Of a DNA stretch of 64,000 bases, positions 8,200-16,542 are shown piece by piece. Origin of the DNA: Streptomyces sp. HPF1205 (GTDB lineage Bacteria; Actinomycetota; Actinomycetes; Streptomycetales; Streptomycetaceae). Each line of letters starts with the position of its first letter. The stretch's first letter is position 1. Made by a program: the position numbers and the translations under genes. Under the pieces are notes generated by a model. That model saw nothing but the letters and a program-made list of their open reading frames with translations, had not been told where the DNA came from and did not search any database. Location: positions 1 to 64,000 of the forward strand of contig NZ_JAINVH010000040.1 of the NCBI RefSeq assembly GCF_020400825.1. Reading direction: 5' to 3'.

Positions 8200-9432
8200 T
8201 CACCGGCGGGGTCGGCCGGCGCACAGGGCGTGGTCGATGAGGGCGTTGGTGGCCCTGTTGAGGGTCGGCAGGTCCGCCGGCGCGGACGTGGTGGTGATGG
8301 AGACCGTCACGGCGCGCCGCCCGTCGGCGGTGACGGCGGGGCGGGTGTAGACGCCCACGCCGTCACCCTCGTGCGCGTAGTACGAACCCCCGCACGAGAG
8401 CGGTATCGCCCGCAGCCCGAGACCGTAGTCGCCCAGCGGCTGTTCCCTGACGTCCTCCGGGTCGTCGGTCCGCCGGACGGTCCGCCGCATCTCGTTCCAC
8501 TGGGCGGCCGGCAGCAGCCTGCCCTCGGCCAGTGCCCGGAAGAAGGTGTCGAGGTCCGCGGTGGTGCTGACGACGCCCGAATCGGCGGTGTGCTGGAAGC
8601 TGTTGTCGGTGAGGTCCAGCCGTGAGCCGTCGGCGGTGGTGAGCGTCACCCGCGCGTGCGGTTCGGGGAGGAAGGGGTTCGCGCCCGGAATCGACGTGTG
8701 GCGCAGGCCGAGCGGCGCGATGACGCGGTGTTCGACCAGCTCGCGCCAGGTGGTCCCGCCGGCCTTCTCCGCGACCATCGCCGCCAGCAGGTAGTTGGTG
8801 TTGGAGTACGCCCAGCGCGGACCGCCGCCGGGGATCGGGGTGAACAGCGGCGGGTGCCTCATCGCGATCGCGACGAGGTCGGCGGGCGGGGTGTCGTTGT
8901 ACCGGTTGGCGTCGGGGTCCCGCAGGAGTCCCTGGACGGACGGATCGTCGGTGTAGTTGTACAGCCCGCTGGTCTGCCGCAGCAGGTCCCGCACGGTGAT
9001 CCGCCGTCCGTCGTTGCCGTGGCCCGCCACGACGCCGGGCAGCCAGTGCTCGACGGTGTCGTCCAGCGACAGCCGCTTCTCGGCGGCGAGTTGGAGCACG
9101 ACGACGGCCACGAAGGTCTTGGTCGTACTGGCGATCCGGAACTCGGCGCCCCACGGCACCGGGGCCGCGGACCCCGCGCCCGCCGTACCCGCGCGGGCCT
9201 GGATTGGACCGTCCGGCGTGTCCACCCGGGCCACCACGCCGACGTCCCCGCCGCCCGCCAGCCGCACCCGGGCCACGTCCCGCCGCAAGGATGCGGCCGA
9301 GTAGCGGGAGTGCCCGGCCGTGTGGGGCCGGGGCGCCGCGCCGGGCACGCCGGCCACGGCCGCCGTCGGGCCCACGGCCAGCAGGGCCCCTGCCAGAACG
9401 GCCCCCTTCAGCGTCCTCGTCCGCACCGTCAT
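8200..9432 (-). CDS. Secreted serine hydrolase (beta-lactamase/D-Ala-D-Ala carboxypeptidase family)
   Basis: 410 residues with a signal peptide (TLKGAVLAGALLAVGPTAAVAG). The class C beta-lactamase/carboxypeptidase motifs are present: nucleophile motif STTK near residue 112, YSN near 206 and an HEGDG motif near the C-terminus in the KTG-equivalent position. Acts outside the membrane, probably on D-alanyl peptides or small esters. The start at ATG 9432 is supported by GGGAGAGGGAG upstream. It is divergent from the AA10 oxygenase gene across a 383-bp gap. Substrate is uncertain; this family also includes esterases. Confidence 0.9.
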   Translation of the reverse strand: MTVRTRTLKGAVLAGALLAVGPTAAVAGVPGAAPRPHTAGHSRYSAASLRRDVARVRLAGGGDVGVVARVDTPDGPIQARAGTAGAGSAAPVPWGAEFRIASTTKTFVAVVVLQLAAEKRLSLDDTVEHWLPGVVAGHGNDGRRITVRDLLRQTSGLYNYTDDPSVQGLLRDPDANRYNDTPPADLVAIAMRHPPLFTPIPGGGPRWAYSNTNYLLAAMVAEKAGGTTWRELVEHRVIAPLGLRHTSIPGANPFLPEPHARVTLTTADGSRLDLTDNSFQHTADSGVVSTTADLDTFFRALAEGRLLPAAQWNEMRRTVRRTDDPEDVREQPLGDYGLGLRAIPLSCGGSYYAHEGDGVGVYTRPAVTADGRRAVTVSITTTSAPADLPTLNRATNALIDHALCAGRPRR

Positions 9433-9678
9433 GAAGCTCCCTCTCCCTCGTCGCCGCCACCGGGCACCAGTCAAGCGGGCCGGGGACGTACGCCGACATG
9501 GAGCAGGCCACCGGCCCCACCGGGGGCAAACCCCCGGCAGAGCCCACCGGCCGTCCCCTCGGCCCGAGCGGAGCCCCCGAACGGCTGCCCCCGCGCTCGG
9601 CGGGGCGGCCCCGGCCCGCCCCGGGCCGGGGCGGGAGCGGGTGCGGGGCGGCTCATGCGGAGGCGCCGGTCCGGGCTG

Positions 9679-9707
9679 TTTACACGCTGCTGAGGGACTG
9701 TTATGTT
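9679..9707 (+). promoter_or_regulatory. Promoter of the AA10 oxygenase gene
   Basis: TTTACA (9679-9684) and TATGTT (9702-9707) are 17 bp apart, a good vegetative-type promoter in an otherwise GC-rich gap (9433-9815, no gene). The predicted start near 9714 falls immediately before the palindrome at 9718. Confidence 0.65.
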
Positions 9708-9717
9708 CGCAACAATA

Positions 9718-9731
9718 TGGGAGCGCTCCCA
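9718..9731. promoter_or_regulatory. CebR box (cellobiose repressor operator)
   Basis: TGGGAGCGCTCCCA is a perfect 14-bp palindrome identical to the known CebR binding site of streptomycetes. It sits on the predicted transcription start of the oxygenase gene, so repression relieved by cellooligosaccharides is expected. Confidence 0.85.
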
Positions 9732-9815
9732 TGTTGATTGTTCCCCCCACCACGCCCCGGGGACCCGGCTTCGGTGGCCCATGGCCCCGGGACGCTGCCG
9801 GAAAGGTCACCCACC

Positions 9816-11048
9816 TTGAAGAGGCGAAGTACACTCTCGCTCCTCACCGGGCTCGCCACGCTGCTCGCGGCCATAGGCGTGGTCGTCCTCAGCCAGGGCT
9901 CCGCCCAGGCCCACGGCGTCGCGATGATGCCCGGTTCCCGTACGTACCTGTGCTACGAGGACGCTGTCACGTCCACGGGCGCGCTCAACCCCACCAACCC
10001 GGCCTGCGCCGCCGCGGTCGCGCAGAGCGGTACGACTCCGCTGTACAACTGGTTCGCCGTGCTCGACTCCAACGCGGGCGGCCGCGGCGAGGGTTACGTG
10101 CCCGACGGGACCATCTGCAGCGCGGGCAACAAGGCCCCGTACGACTTCTCCGCCTACAACGCGGCCCGCGACGACTGGCCGCGCACGCACCTGACGTCGG
10201 GTTCGACGATCCAGGTGTCGTACAGCGACTGGGCGCTGCACCCGGGCACCTTCCGGGTGTACGTCACCAAGCAGGGCTGGTCGCCGACCACTCCGCTGGC
10301 GTGGGCCGACCTGCAGCAGATCGGCAGCGTCACCGACCCGCCCCGCCAGGGCGGCCCGGGCACCATCGACGGCCACTACTACTGGGACCAGGCGCTTCCC
10401 TCCGGCCGCTCCGGTGACGCCATGCTCTTCATCCAGTGGGTCCGCTCGGACAGCAACGAGAACTTCTTCTCCTGCTCCGACATCGCCTTCGACGGCGGCA
10501 ACGGCGAGGTCACCGGCATCCACCTCGGCGGCGGGACCACCACCGGCGGGACCACGTCCGGCACGACGTCCGGCACCACGAGCGGTTCGACGTCCGGGAC
10601 CACGGCCGGCACCACGTCCGGTACGACGTCCGGTTCGACGTCCGGCACCACGTCCGGTACGACGTCCGGTTCGACGTCCGGTACGACGGCCGGGACCACG
10701 TCCGGTTCGACGTCCGGCAGCACGACCGGCGGCACCGGTGACGGCTCGTGCATGGCCATGTACACGGTGAACAGCGCCTGGAGCGGCGGTTTCCAGGGCC
10801 AGATCGAGGTCATGAACCACGGGACCTCGCCGTCGAGTCACTGGACGGTCAACTGGACGCTGAGCGACGGGACGAAGATCTCCCAACTGTGGAACGGCAA
10901 CCTGACCACCAGTGGGAACTCCGTGACCGTGACCAACGCCGCCTACAACGGCACGATCGCGCCGGACGGCAACACCACGTTCGGCTTCACGGCCACCTCG
11001 GCAGGTGTCAACACGCCCAACGGGCCGATCACCTGCTCCTTCTCGTGA
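9816..11048 (+). CDS. AA10 lytic polysaccharide monooxygenase with CBM2
   Basis: 410 residues. The signal peptide ends in AQA, leaving H33 (HGVAMMPGSR) as the mature N-terminal histidine of the copper histidine brace; the second ligand is H142 in YSDWALHPGTF. The AA10 domain runs to about 235, then a Thr/Ser/Gly linker of about 65 residues, then a C-terminal CBM2 (about 310-410, starting CMAMYTVNSAW). It should oxidatively cleave cellulose (or chitin) outside the cell. TTG 9816 is chosen: GGAAAGG lies nine bases upstream and it gives a normal signal peptide, whereas an upstream ATG gives an odd Pro-rich extension. The CebR box supports a cellulose role. Confidence 0.92.
   Translation: MKRRSTLSLLTGLATLLAAIGVVVLSQGSAQAHGVAMMPGSRTYLCYEDAVTSTGALNPTNPACAAAVAQSGTTPLYNWFAVLDSNAGGRGEGYVPDGTICSAGNKAPYDFSAYNAARDDWPRTHLTSGSTIQVSYSDWALHPGTFRVYVTKQGWSPTTPLAWADLQQIGSVTDPPRQGGPGTIDGHYYWDQALPSGRSGDAMLFIQWVRSDSNENFFSCSDIAFDGGNGEVTGIHLGGGTTTGGTTSGTTSGTTSGSTSGTTAGTTSGTTSGSTSGTTSGTTSGSTSGTTAGTTSGSTSGSTTGGTGDGSCMAMYTVNSAWSGGFQGQIEVMNHGTSPSSHWTVNWTLSDGTKISQLWNGNLTTSGNSVTVTNAAYNGTIAPDGNTTFGFTATSAGVNTPNGPITCSFS
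10531..10737 (+). repeat. Coding repeat: Thr/Ser/Gly linker of the AA10 protein
   Basis: About seventeen degenerate 12-bp units encode GTTSG/GSTSG repeats joining the oxygenase and CBM2 domains. This is a flexible, probably glycosylated linker; the array is a likely site of length variation between strains. Confidence 0.85.
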
Positions 11049-11063
11049 CCGTCTGAACCGGCC

Positions 11064-11099
11064 CGGGTGGCGGGGCGCGACCGCGCCCCGCCACCCGGC
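11064..11099. terminator. Terminator after the AA10 gene
   Basis: A perfect 17-bp stem (left arm 11064-11080, right arm 11083-11099) lies 16 bp after the stop codon. GC-rich, no T-run, as is usual in streptomycetes. Confidence 0.8.
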
Positions 11100-11134
11100 C
11101 CCCGGGGAACGCCCCCCGTGGGACGGGCGGGACA

Positions 11135-11746
11135 ATGCACGGCATGTCGCTGCGCGGAACGGACGCCTACCGGGACGGCGACGTCCTGCCCGCGCTGGTC
11201 CGGCGGGCCGTCGCGGTCTCGCGCGCGCACGGTTTCGCGTACTCCTGCAGGCCCGAACAGGGGCGCCTGCTCCAGGTCCTGGCCGCCGGAGCGGCCCACC
11301 GCATCGCCGAGACCGGGACGGGCTGCGGAGTCGGCCTCGCCTGGCTCGCCTCGGGCGCGCCTTCGGGCGCGCGGCTGATCAGCGTCGAGCGCGATCCGGA
11401 GCGGGCCCGCGCCGCGGCGGACATCTTCCGGGACGACGACCGCGTCGAGGTCGTCCAGGGCGACTGGCGGCGCATCGAGGAGCAAGGCCCGTACGACCTG
11501 CTCGTGCTCGACGGCGGTGGCCAGGGCAAGGGCGACGGCGCCGCGGACCCCGCCCGGCTGCTCGCCGCCGGCGGTACGGTCGTGATCGACGACTTCACCC
11601 CGGCCACCACCTGGCCGCCCCGCTTCGGCGGCGCCCCCGACCTGCCGCGGCTCCACTGGCTCGAACACCCCGCGCTCAAAGCCACGCAACTGCGCCTGGC
11701 ACCCGACCTCGCCGTGATCGTCGGCACCCGGCTTCCCGCCGGCTGA
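11135..11746 (+). CDS. Class I SAM-dependent methyltransferase (O-methyltransferase-like)
   Basis: 203 residues. The AdoMet motif I reads IAETGTGCGVGLAWL, followed by the acidic residue ISVERDPERA, the DxW segment VVQGDWRRI and LLVLDGGG, matching the small catechol-type O-methyltransferase fold. The acceptor is unknown. It stands alone between the AA10 gene and the type III polyketide synthase; the 386-bp gap to the latter makes co-transcription unlikely, but it could act on that product. ATG 11135 chosen; ATG 11144 is an alternative. Confidence 0.8.
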   Translation: MHGMSLRGTDAYRDGDVLPALVRRAVAVSRAHGFAYSCRPEQGRLLQVLAAGAAHRIAETGTGCGVGLAWLASGAPSGARLISVERDPERARAAADIFRDDDRVEVVQGDWRRIEEQGPYDLLVLDGGGQGKGDGAADPARLLAAGGTVVIDDFTPATTWPPRFGGAPDLPRLHWLEHPALKATQLRLAPDLAVIVGTRLPAG

Positions 11747-12055
11747 CACCCGGCAGCACCCGGCGCCACCCGGCGCCCACGCGAGAAACCCTCACCGTCG
11801 CCGGCCCCGCCGCGGCCGTCAACCGCCCTGTGCGGGCCACTGCCTGACGTCGCCCCGGACCGCGGGCGACCTGCCGCCGGGTCGTCGTCCGACCACCCCC
11901 GCCGATCCCCGGTCCCCCCGCGGGCTCCGGCGCGCCCCTCCTCGCGGTCCGACCCGCCGAGCGGACGGGTGAGCGACGTCACTCGAAGCGGCGCCGGCAA
12001 AGTGCCGCGCGTTACAGGCGCTTGGGGAATCCCGAAGTAAGGTGCATGAACGGCT

Positions 12056-12097
12056 AAATGGAACACATCCCGGTAATCACCCGCATGTGATCCATTT
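12056..12097. promoter_or_regulatory. Long inverted repeat upstream of the type III PKS
   Basis: AAATGGAACACA (12056-12067) and TGTGATCCATTT (12086-12097) are inverted with 11 of 12 positions matching and an 18-nt spacer. It is AT-rich against its surroundings and ends 35 bp before the start codon, so it is either a regulator site or a leader hairpin. The rest of the 11747-12132 gap shows nothing I can name. Confidence 0.6.
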
Positions 12098-12132
12098 CGC
12101 AGCTCTCAGCGGGTCGGAGAAGGGAACGGGCC

Positions 12133-13341
12133 GTGGTCGCCTATGTGTGTCCGCCTGCCGTCGTGCAGGGGGAGCATGCCGTGCACACCGAGCAGATCCT
12201 GGCGCAGGTGCGGGACCGGCACCCGCGGGCGCCGTGGCTGCCGCGGATCGACGGCATCGCCGCGAGCATCGGGATCACCTCCCGCGGCTGGATGCTTCCG
12301 CTGGAAGCGGCCGTCGCGCCGGGCCGGGGCGGCCTCCTCGGCACTTCCGCGGCCGAGGCCCGGGCGGCGCTGGCGGGCGGCGGCCTCACCGACGAGGCCG
12401 TGGCGCGCGCCGTCGCCGCGCTGGAGGGGGTGCCGGCCCCGCAGACCGTCCAGGAGCGCACCGCCCCGGCGTGGGCGGCGGTCCAGGACTACGGCGAGCG
12501 CGCCGCACGCGAAGCCCTGGGCATCGCCGGTCTGGCGCCGGGCGACGTGGACTGCCTGATCACGAGCCACTCCACGACCCCCGCCCTGCCGGGCCTGGAC
12601 GTGGCGCTGCTCAACCGGCTGCCGCTGCGCGACGACGTCCTGATGCTGCCGGCCACCCAGTGGGCCTGCATAGCCGGGACCCGCTCGCTGGCACTGGCCG
12701 CCGACCTGGTCGCCGCCGACCCGGACAGGGTCGTGCTGGTCGTCATATCGGAGGCGCTGAGCACCACGTACCACAGCGCGGACGACACGCTGGAGTCGCT
12801 GATCGTGCGGCTGCTGTTCGCCGACACCGCCGTGGCGGCCGTGGTCACCGGCCGCCGGCGCGCCGAGTCGGTGCTGCGGGTGGACGCGGCCTGGCACCAC
12901 AGCCTGCCCGGCACCGCCGACCTGCACCGGCTGGAGACCCGCGCCGACGGCACGCACTTCGTGATGGACCGCCGGGGCCCGCGGGCCGTGCAGGAGACGG
13001 TCGCCGCGATGTGGCGGTGGCTGCGCGACCGGCACGGGGACGACCGGCCCGGATGGCACCCCGGCCTGCTGCTGGCGCATCCCGGCGGCACGCGCGTGCT
13101 GGAGTACATGGAGCAGACGATGCCCGCCGGGTGGCCCGCGGGACTGCTCGCCCACAGCCGGGACAGCTACACCGGCGGGAACCGCGGCGGGGCAGCGGTG
13201 CTGGACATCATGCGACGCGCCTGCGACGCCGGCCCCGAGCCCGGGGAGGCGACCGTCCTGTACGCGGCGGCGCCGGGGCTGACCGCCACGGCCCTGGACG
13301 GGGAGTGGCTCCGAGGCGGCACACCGGCCCGCCGGTCCTGA
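12133..13341 (+). CDS. Type III polyketide synthase (chalcone synthase superfamily)
   Basis: 402 residues. The catalytic triad of the family is visible: C179 (QWACIAGTRS), H316 (LLAHPGGTRVL) and N350 (TGGNRGGA), in a thiolase fold. It condenses a CoA starter with malonyl-CoA units to a pyrone or phenolic product. The segment before the nucleophile has Ala where most members have Gly. GTG 12133 is the start, with GGAGAAGGGA upstream. It is monocistronic and convergent with the phosphatase gene; no dedicated P450 or oxidase is adjacent. Similarity in general layout to RppA/germicidin-type enzymes is clear, but the product cannot be predicted. Confidence 0.9.
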   Translation: MVAYVCPPAVVQGEHAVHTEQILAQVRDRHPRAPWLPRIDGIAASIGITSRGWMLPLEAAVAPGRGGLLGTSAAEARAALAGGGLTDEAVARAVAALEGVPAPQTVQERTAPAWAAVQDYGERAAREALGIAGLAPGDVDCLITSHSTTPALPGLDVALLNRLPLRDDVLMLPATQWACIAGTRSLALAADLVAADPDRVVLVVISEALSTTYHSADDTLESLIVRLLFADTAVAAVVTGRRRAESVLRVDAAWHHSLPGTADLHRLETRADGTHFVMDRRGPRAVQETVAAMWRWLRDRHGDDRPGWHPGLLLAHPGGTRVLEYMEQTMPAGWPAGLLAHSRDSYTGGNRGGAAVLDIMRRACDAGPEPGEATVLYAAAPGLTATALDGEWLRGGTPARRS

Positions 13342-13343
13342 CC

Positions 13344-13379
13344 GGCCGGCTCACGGCCCCCGGTCCGTGCGAGCCGGCC
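13344..13379. terminator. Bidirectional terminator between convergent genes
   Basis: GGCCGGCTC (13344-13352) and GAGCCGGCC (13371-13379) pair perfectly, and the intervening segment adds a CACGG/CCGTG stem. It lies between the type III PKS stop and the phosphatase stop. Confidence 0.75.
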
Positions 13380-13399
13380 CCGGCCGGGCGAGGGCCGGG

Positions 13400-15613
13400 T
13401 CAGCGGTCCAGTTCGGCCCAGACCGTCTTGCCCGTCGCGGTCCACCGCACGCCCCAGCCGGTGGTGAGTTTGTGGACGACCAGGAGGCCGCGGCCGGTGT
13501 CGTCCAGGACGTCGCCGCGGTGCAGGCGGGGGCGGCCGTTCCCGCTGTCCGTGACCTCGCACAACAGGCGCCGTCCCGCCCGCACCAGCCGCAGCGCGAC
13601 CGGCCCGGCGCCGAACCGTACGGCGTTGGTGACCAGTTCGCTGACCACCAGCAGCATGTCGTCGCGGGCCCGGGTCCCGATGTGCCAGCGCCTGAGCTGC
13701 GTCGACGCCAGGGCCCGGGCCCTGGCGGGGCTCCGGGGCGTGGGCGGCAGGTGCCAGGTGGCCGTGTCGCGCTCGCGACGGCCGGACACGCGGGCGAGCA
13801 TCAAGGTCACGTCGTCGCGGCGGGGATCCCGCGGGGCCAGCGCGGTGACGATGCGGCGTGCGGCCTGCCGCAGGTCGTCCCAGGGATGGATGCCCCGCAC
13901 CATGTCCGTCAGCCGCTCGATGCCCTCGTCGATCGACGTCGCGGGGTCCTCGACCAGGCCGTCGGTGTACAGGGCCAGCACGGACCCGGGCGGAGCCGCG
14001 GCCCGGTGGACGTCGAACGGCTCGCGCAGCGCGAACTGGGTGCCGAGACCCGGGTGCGGCGGGCCGGTGAGGATACGCGCGGTTCCGTCGGGCCGCACCA
14101 GGACCGGGGGCAGGTGCCCGGCGCTGGACATGACCAGGTCGTGTCCTACGGGGTCGTAGACGACGACGCAGCAGGTCGAGCCCAGCGCGCTGTAGCCGGC
14201 GGCGAGCCCCGCGTCGGTGTCGTCCAGGAGCGCGACGGTCTGGTCCAGGCAGGCCAGCGCCTCCGCGGGTCCGAGGCCGGCCGACAGCAGCGCGCGTGCT
14301 TCCGTGCTGAGCTGCCCCATCGTCGCCGCGGCGCCGAGACCGTGCCCGACGACGTCGCCGACGACGAGCGCGGTGCGCCCGGCCGGCAGCGGGAAGGTGT
14401 GCGCCCAGTCGCCGCCCACGCCCGCGCTGTCCGGGGTGGTGGGCTGGTAGACGCTGGCGACCTCGATGGTCTCGCTGTCGGGGCGGGGGAGCAGGCGGCG
14501 CTGCAGCGCCAGGACCTGGGCGTGCTCACGCTGGTGCTGGCGGGCGAGGTCGACGTGGTGCGCGGTCTTCTCGACGAGTTCTTGCAGGTCGAGCAGCTCG
14601 CTGTCGTGCCAGGGGCGGTCGGGGCGGCGCCAGACCTCGGTCAGGCCCAGCACGATCGGGTCGTCCGGGCCGTCGGGGCCCTCGACGACCAGCGGGATGC
14701 AGGCGACGCTCAGCGGGCCGTCGCCGGGCACCAGGGCCCGGATGAGCCGCGGGTCGCCGAGGACGTGCTCGATGGCGTCCCGGTCCGGCAGGACGACGGG
14801 CTCGGGCGTGTCGTTCCGCTCGACCGCGCCGGCCAGCAGCCGGCAGGCCTGTGGCGGCAGGTTGTCCCCCGGGGTCAGGAAGTCCTGCGGCCAGGCCCGG
14901 TCCGGGACCAGCGCGGCGCGTCGCAGCCGGATGCGCTCGTGGGCCTGTTCCGCGACGGCTTCGCCGGTCCACACCGCGTAGTCCAGGTCGACGGCGGCGA
15001 CGTCCCCCCAGGACAGCAGCGAACGCGCGAGGGACTTGGCGGTCTCGCCGATGTCCAGCGAGGTCCCGATCGCGGTGGCCGAGGCGTACAGGTGCAGACG
15101 TTTGGCCATCGCGATCAGGGAGACGGTCAGCCCCCCGCCGGGCCCCGGCGCGGGCAGGATGCTCAACGACACCAGCAGGTCGGAGCCGTCCTCCCGGCGC
15201 AGCCGCTGCACCCGGGCCACGTGGGCCTCCCGCGTCTCGGCGACGTGCCGCAGCCGCTGGGTGACGGTCGGCACGTCCTGGGGAGGCAGCAGTCCGGTGA
15301 AGGGGGTGCCCGGCTCGGCACGCAGGCCCTCGAAGGGGACCGCGGGCAGGCTGCAGTCGACGATGCGCAGATCGCGGTCCAGGGTCACCGCCCCGAGGAT
15401 CTGCTCCTGCCCGCTCGTCCCGGGCCGGGACGCGGCCTGCCCGCCCTCGGGCCGCGGCTCCTCGGCGGACTCCTCGGCGGGCCCGTCCGCGGGCTCCTCG
15501 GCAAGCTCGTCCGCCGGTTCCTCGGCGGCGCCCGGAGCAGCGCCCGGAGCGAAGTCGGCCAGGGCGCTGCTGACCAACTCGACGGGCGACGGGGACGGTC
15601 GTATCGGGTCCAT
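13400..15613 (-). CDS. SpoIIE-type PP2C phosphatase with PAS, GAF and histidine-kinase-like ATPase domains
   Basis: 737 residues. An acidic Glu/Pro/Ala-rich N-terminus (about 25-65) precedes a PAS-like segment (about 70-165), a GAF domain (about 175-375), a PP2C/SpoIIE domain (about 395-605; VGGDWAHTF, VVGDVVGHGLGAA, YTDGLVE, RRDDVTLMLARV) and a C-terminal HATPase_c domain (about 615-735; VVSELVTNAVRFG, GRGLLVVH). Both a phosphatase and an RsbW-like anti-sigma kinase are thus in one chain, a common actinomycete arrangement in partner-switching control of sigma factors. Metal ligands (GD..G, DD) are intact. Start ATG 15613. The STAS protein at 19211 is a possible substrate. Confidence 0.92.
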   Translation of the reverse strand: MDPIRPSPSPVELVSSALADFAPGAAPGAAEEPADELAEEPADGPAEESAEEPRPEGGQAASRPGTSGQEQILGAVTLDRDLRIVDCSLPAVPFEGLRAEPGTPFTGLLPPQDVPTVTQRLRHVAETREAHVARVQRLRREDGSDLLVSLSILPAPGPGGGLTVSLIAMAKRLHLYASATAIGTSLDIGETAKSLARSLLSWGDVAAVDLDYAVWTGEAVAEQAHERIRLRRAALVPDRAWPQDFLTPGDNLPPQACRLLAGAVERNDTPEPVVLPDRDAIEHVLGDPRLIRALVPGDGPLSVACIPLVVEGPDGPDDPIVLGLTEVWRRPDRPWHDSELLDLQELVEKTAHHVDLARQHQREHAQVLALQRRLLPRPDSETIEVASVYQPTTPDSAGVGGDWAHTFPLPAGRTALVVGDVVGHGLGAAATMGQLSTEARALLSAGLGPAEALACLDQTVALLDDTDAGLAAGYSALGSTCCVVVYDPVGHDLVMSSAGHLPPVLVRPDGTARILTGPPHPGLGTQFALREPFDVHRAAAPPGSVLALYTDGLVEDPATSIDEGIERLTDMVRGIHPWDDLRQAARRIVTALAPRDPRRDDVTLMLARVSGRRERDTATWHLPPTPRSPARARALASTQLRRWHIGTRARDDMLLVVSELVTNAVRFGAGPVALRLVRAGRRLLCEVTDSGNGRPRLHRGDVLDDTGRGLLVVHKLTTGWGVRWTATGKTVWAELDR

Positions 15614-15998
15614 GCGCTCTCACTCGCCGATCCGGTGTGTGCCGGACTGCTTCCCGAGTCAGTGCGGTCACACCCCGAGATACCGCTCCCTTCCTGCATA
15701 GCACATATGCCGTTTTCATCCCATAAAGGCGCCGTCGATCAGGGGTCGCGAGGGCCGGACACGGCGTCCGTGCGCAGTGCGCGCCGAATCGGTCACAGAG
15801 CGTACGGACCCGGTGTGCCCGGGCGCGGGGAGCGCCCGGGCGGGCGCCGCGCCGCGTCGATTGCCCTCGGATCCCGCGTGCGGTGGGTCGAGGCGCCGGG
15901 GACGCTCCCCTGTGATGTACGCGCTCCCGTACGGCCTTGGCCGTCGCGCCCCGGGTACGGCGGTCCGGATGTCGGTGCCGGCTGGCAAGCTGCCCGAC
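15614..15998. other. Gene-free stretch upstream of the phosphatase
   Basis: This 385-bp gap separates two divergent genes. It contains a locally AT-rich patch around 15700-15725 that may hold the phosphatase promoter. I see no repeat or operator that I can support. Confidence 0.5.
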
Positions 15999-16268
15999 AT
16001 GGATGCCAGGTGGATGCAGCGGCGTGTGTACGGCGCCGATCACGACGATCCCGATCCGGGCCCCCGGCCGGGCCGCGACTACGTGGAACTCACGGGCGGC
16101 CCGCTCGACGGCCTCCTCCTGGACGTCACCGGATGGGGCGCCGCGGACAGGGCGGAAGGCGCAGCGCTCACGACCGAGATCGGTTCGTACGGAGCGGGCG
16201 GCAAGTGCTGGTACGGCCCCCGCCGCGCCGACCCCCTCCACTGGGACTGGCAGGCCGACTCGCCCTGA
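15999..16268 (+). CDS. Small conserved hypothetical protein
   Basis: 89 residues from ATG 15999; an in-frame ATG at 15969 would add ten. The centre, YVELTGGPLDGLLLDVTGW, and the ending with several Trp residues (CWYGPRRADPLHWDW) look like a folded, charged cytoplasmic protein with codon use typical of the region. I do not recognise a family and assign no function. It is alone, between the phosphatase and the alpha-galactosidase. Confidence 0.6.
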   Translation: MDARWMQRRVYGADHDDPDPGPRPGRDYVELTGGPLDGLLLDVTGWGAADRAEGAALTTEIGSYGAGGKCWYGPRRADPLHWDWQADSP

Positions 16269-16414
16269 CCGGGGCCCGCCCCGTGATCCCCGCGGGTGCG
16301 CGACGAGTCCACCGGGGACCACGGGACGGCCCGCACGGATGCGCCGCCGGGCTCGCCGCACGGCTCGATCCCCACGTATTCACACACGAGTCAACGCCGA
16401 ATCCGACAAAAACC

Positions 16415-16443
16415 TTGACGGCCCATCAGGTCCTTCCTACGCT
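16415..16443 (+). promoter_or_regulatory. Promoter of the GH27 gene
   Basis: TTGACG (16415-16420) and TACGCT (16438-16443) are separated by 17 bp. The predicted start, about 16450, lies just ahead of the operator at 16458. Confidence 0.7.
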
Positions 16444-16457
16444 CGCAGCCGGTGCGA

Positions 16458-16471
16458 TGGGAGCGTTCCCA
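16458..16471. promoter_or_regulatory. CebR-like box upstream of the alpha-galactosidase
   Basis: TGGGAGCGTTCCCA differs by one base from the perfect CebR palindrome at 9718 and has the same position relative to the promoter (just downstream of -10). A LacI-family repressor, CebR or a relative, is expected to bind. Confidence 0.7.
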
Positions 16472-16542
16472 CGCCCCTTGAGCGGAGAACGTCCCCGCAC
16501 CCTCCCCACCGTCTCCGTGCTTTCCCCCCACCGGAGGTCACC

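Noticed and set aside
9738..9815. Upstream ATG start for the AA10 protein
   Set aside because: It adds a Pro-rich stretch before the signal peptide and has no RBS, whereas TTG 9816 has GGAAAGG nine bases upstream.
10531..10737. Regular short repeats resembling a repeat array
   Set aside because: They are in frame and encode the Thr/Ser/Gly linker between AA10 and CBM2; there are no unique spacers, so not CRISPR.
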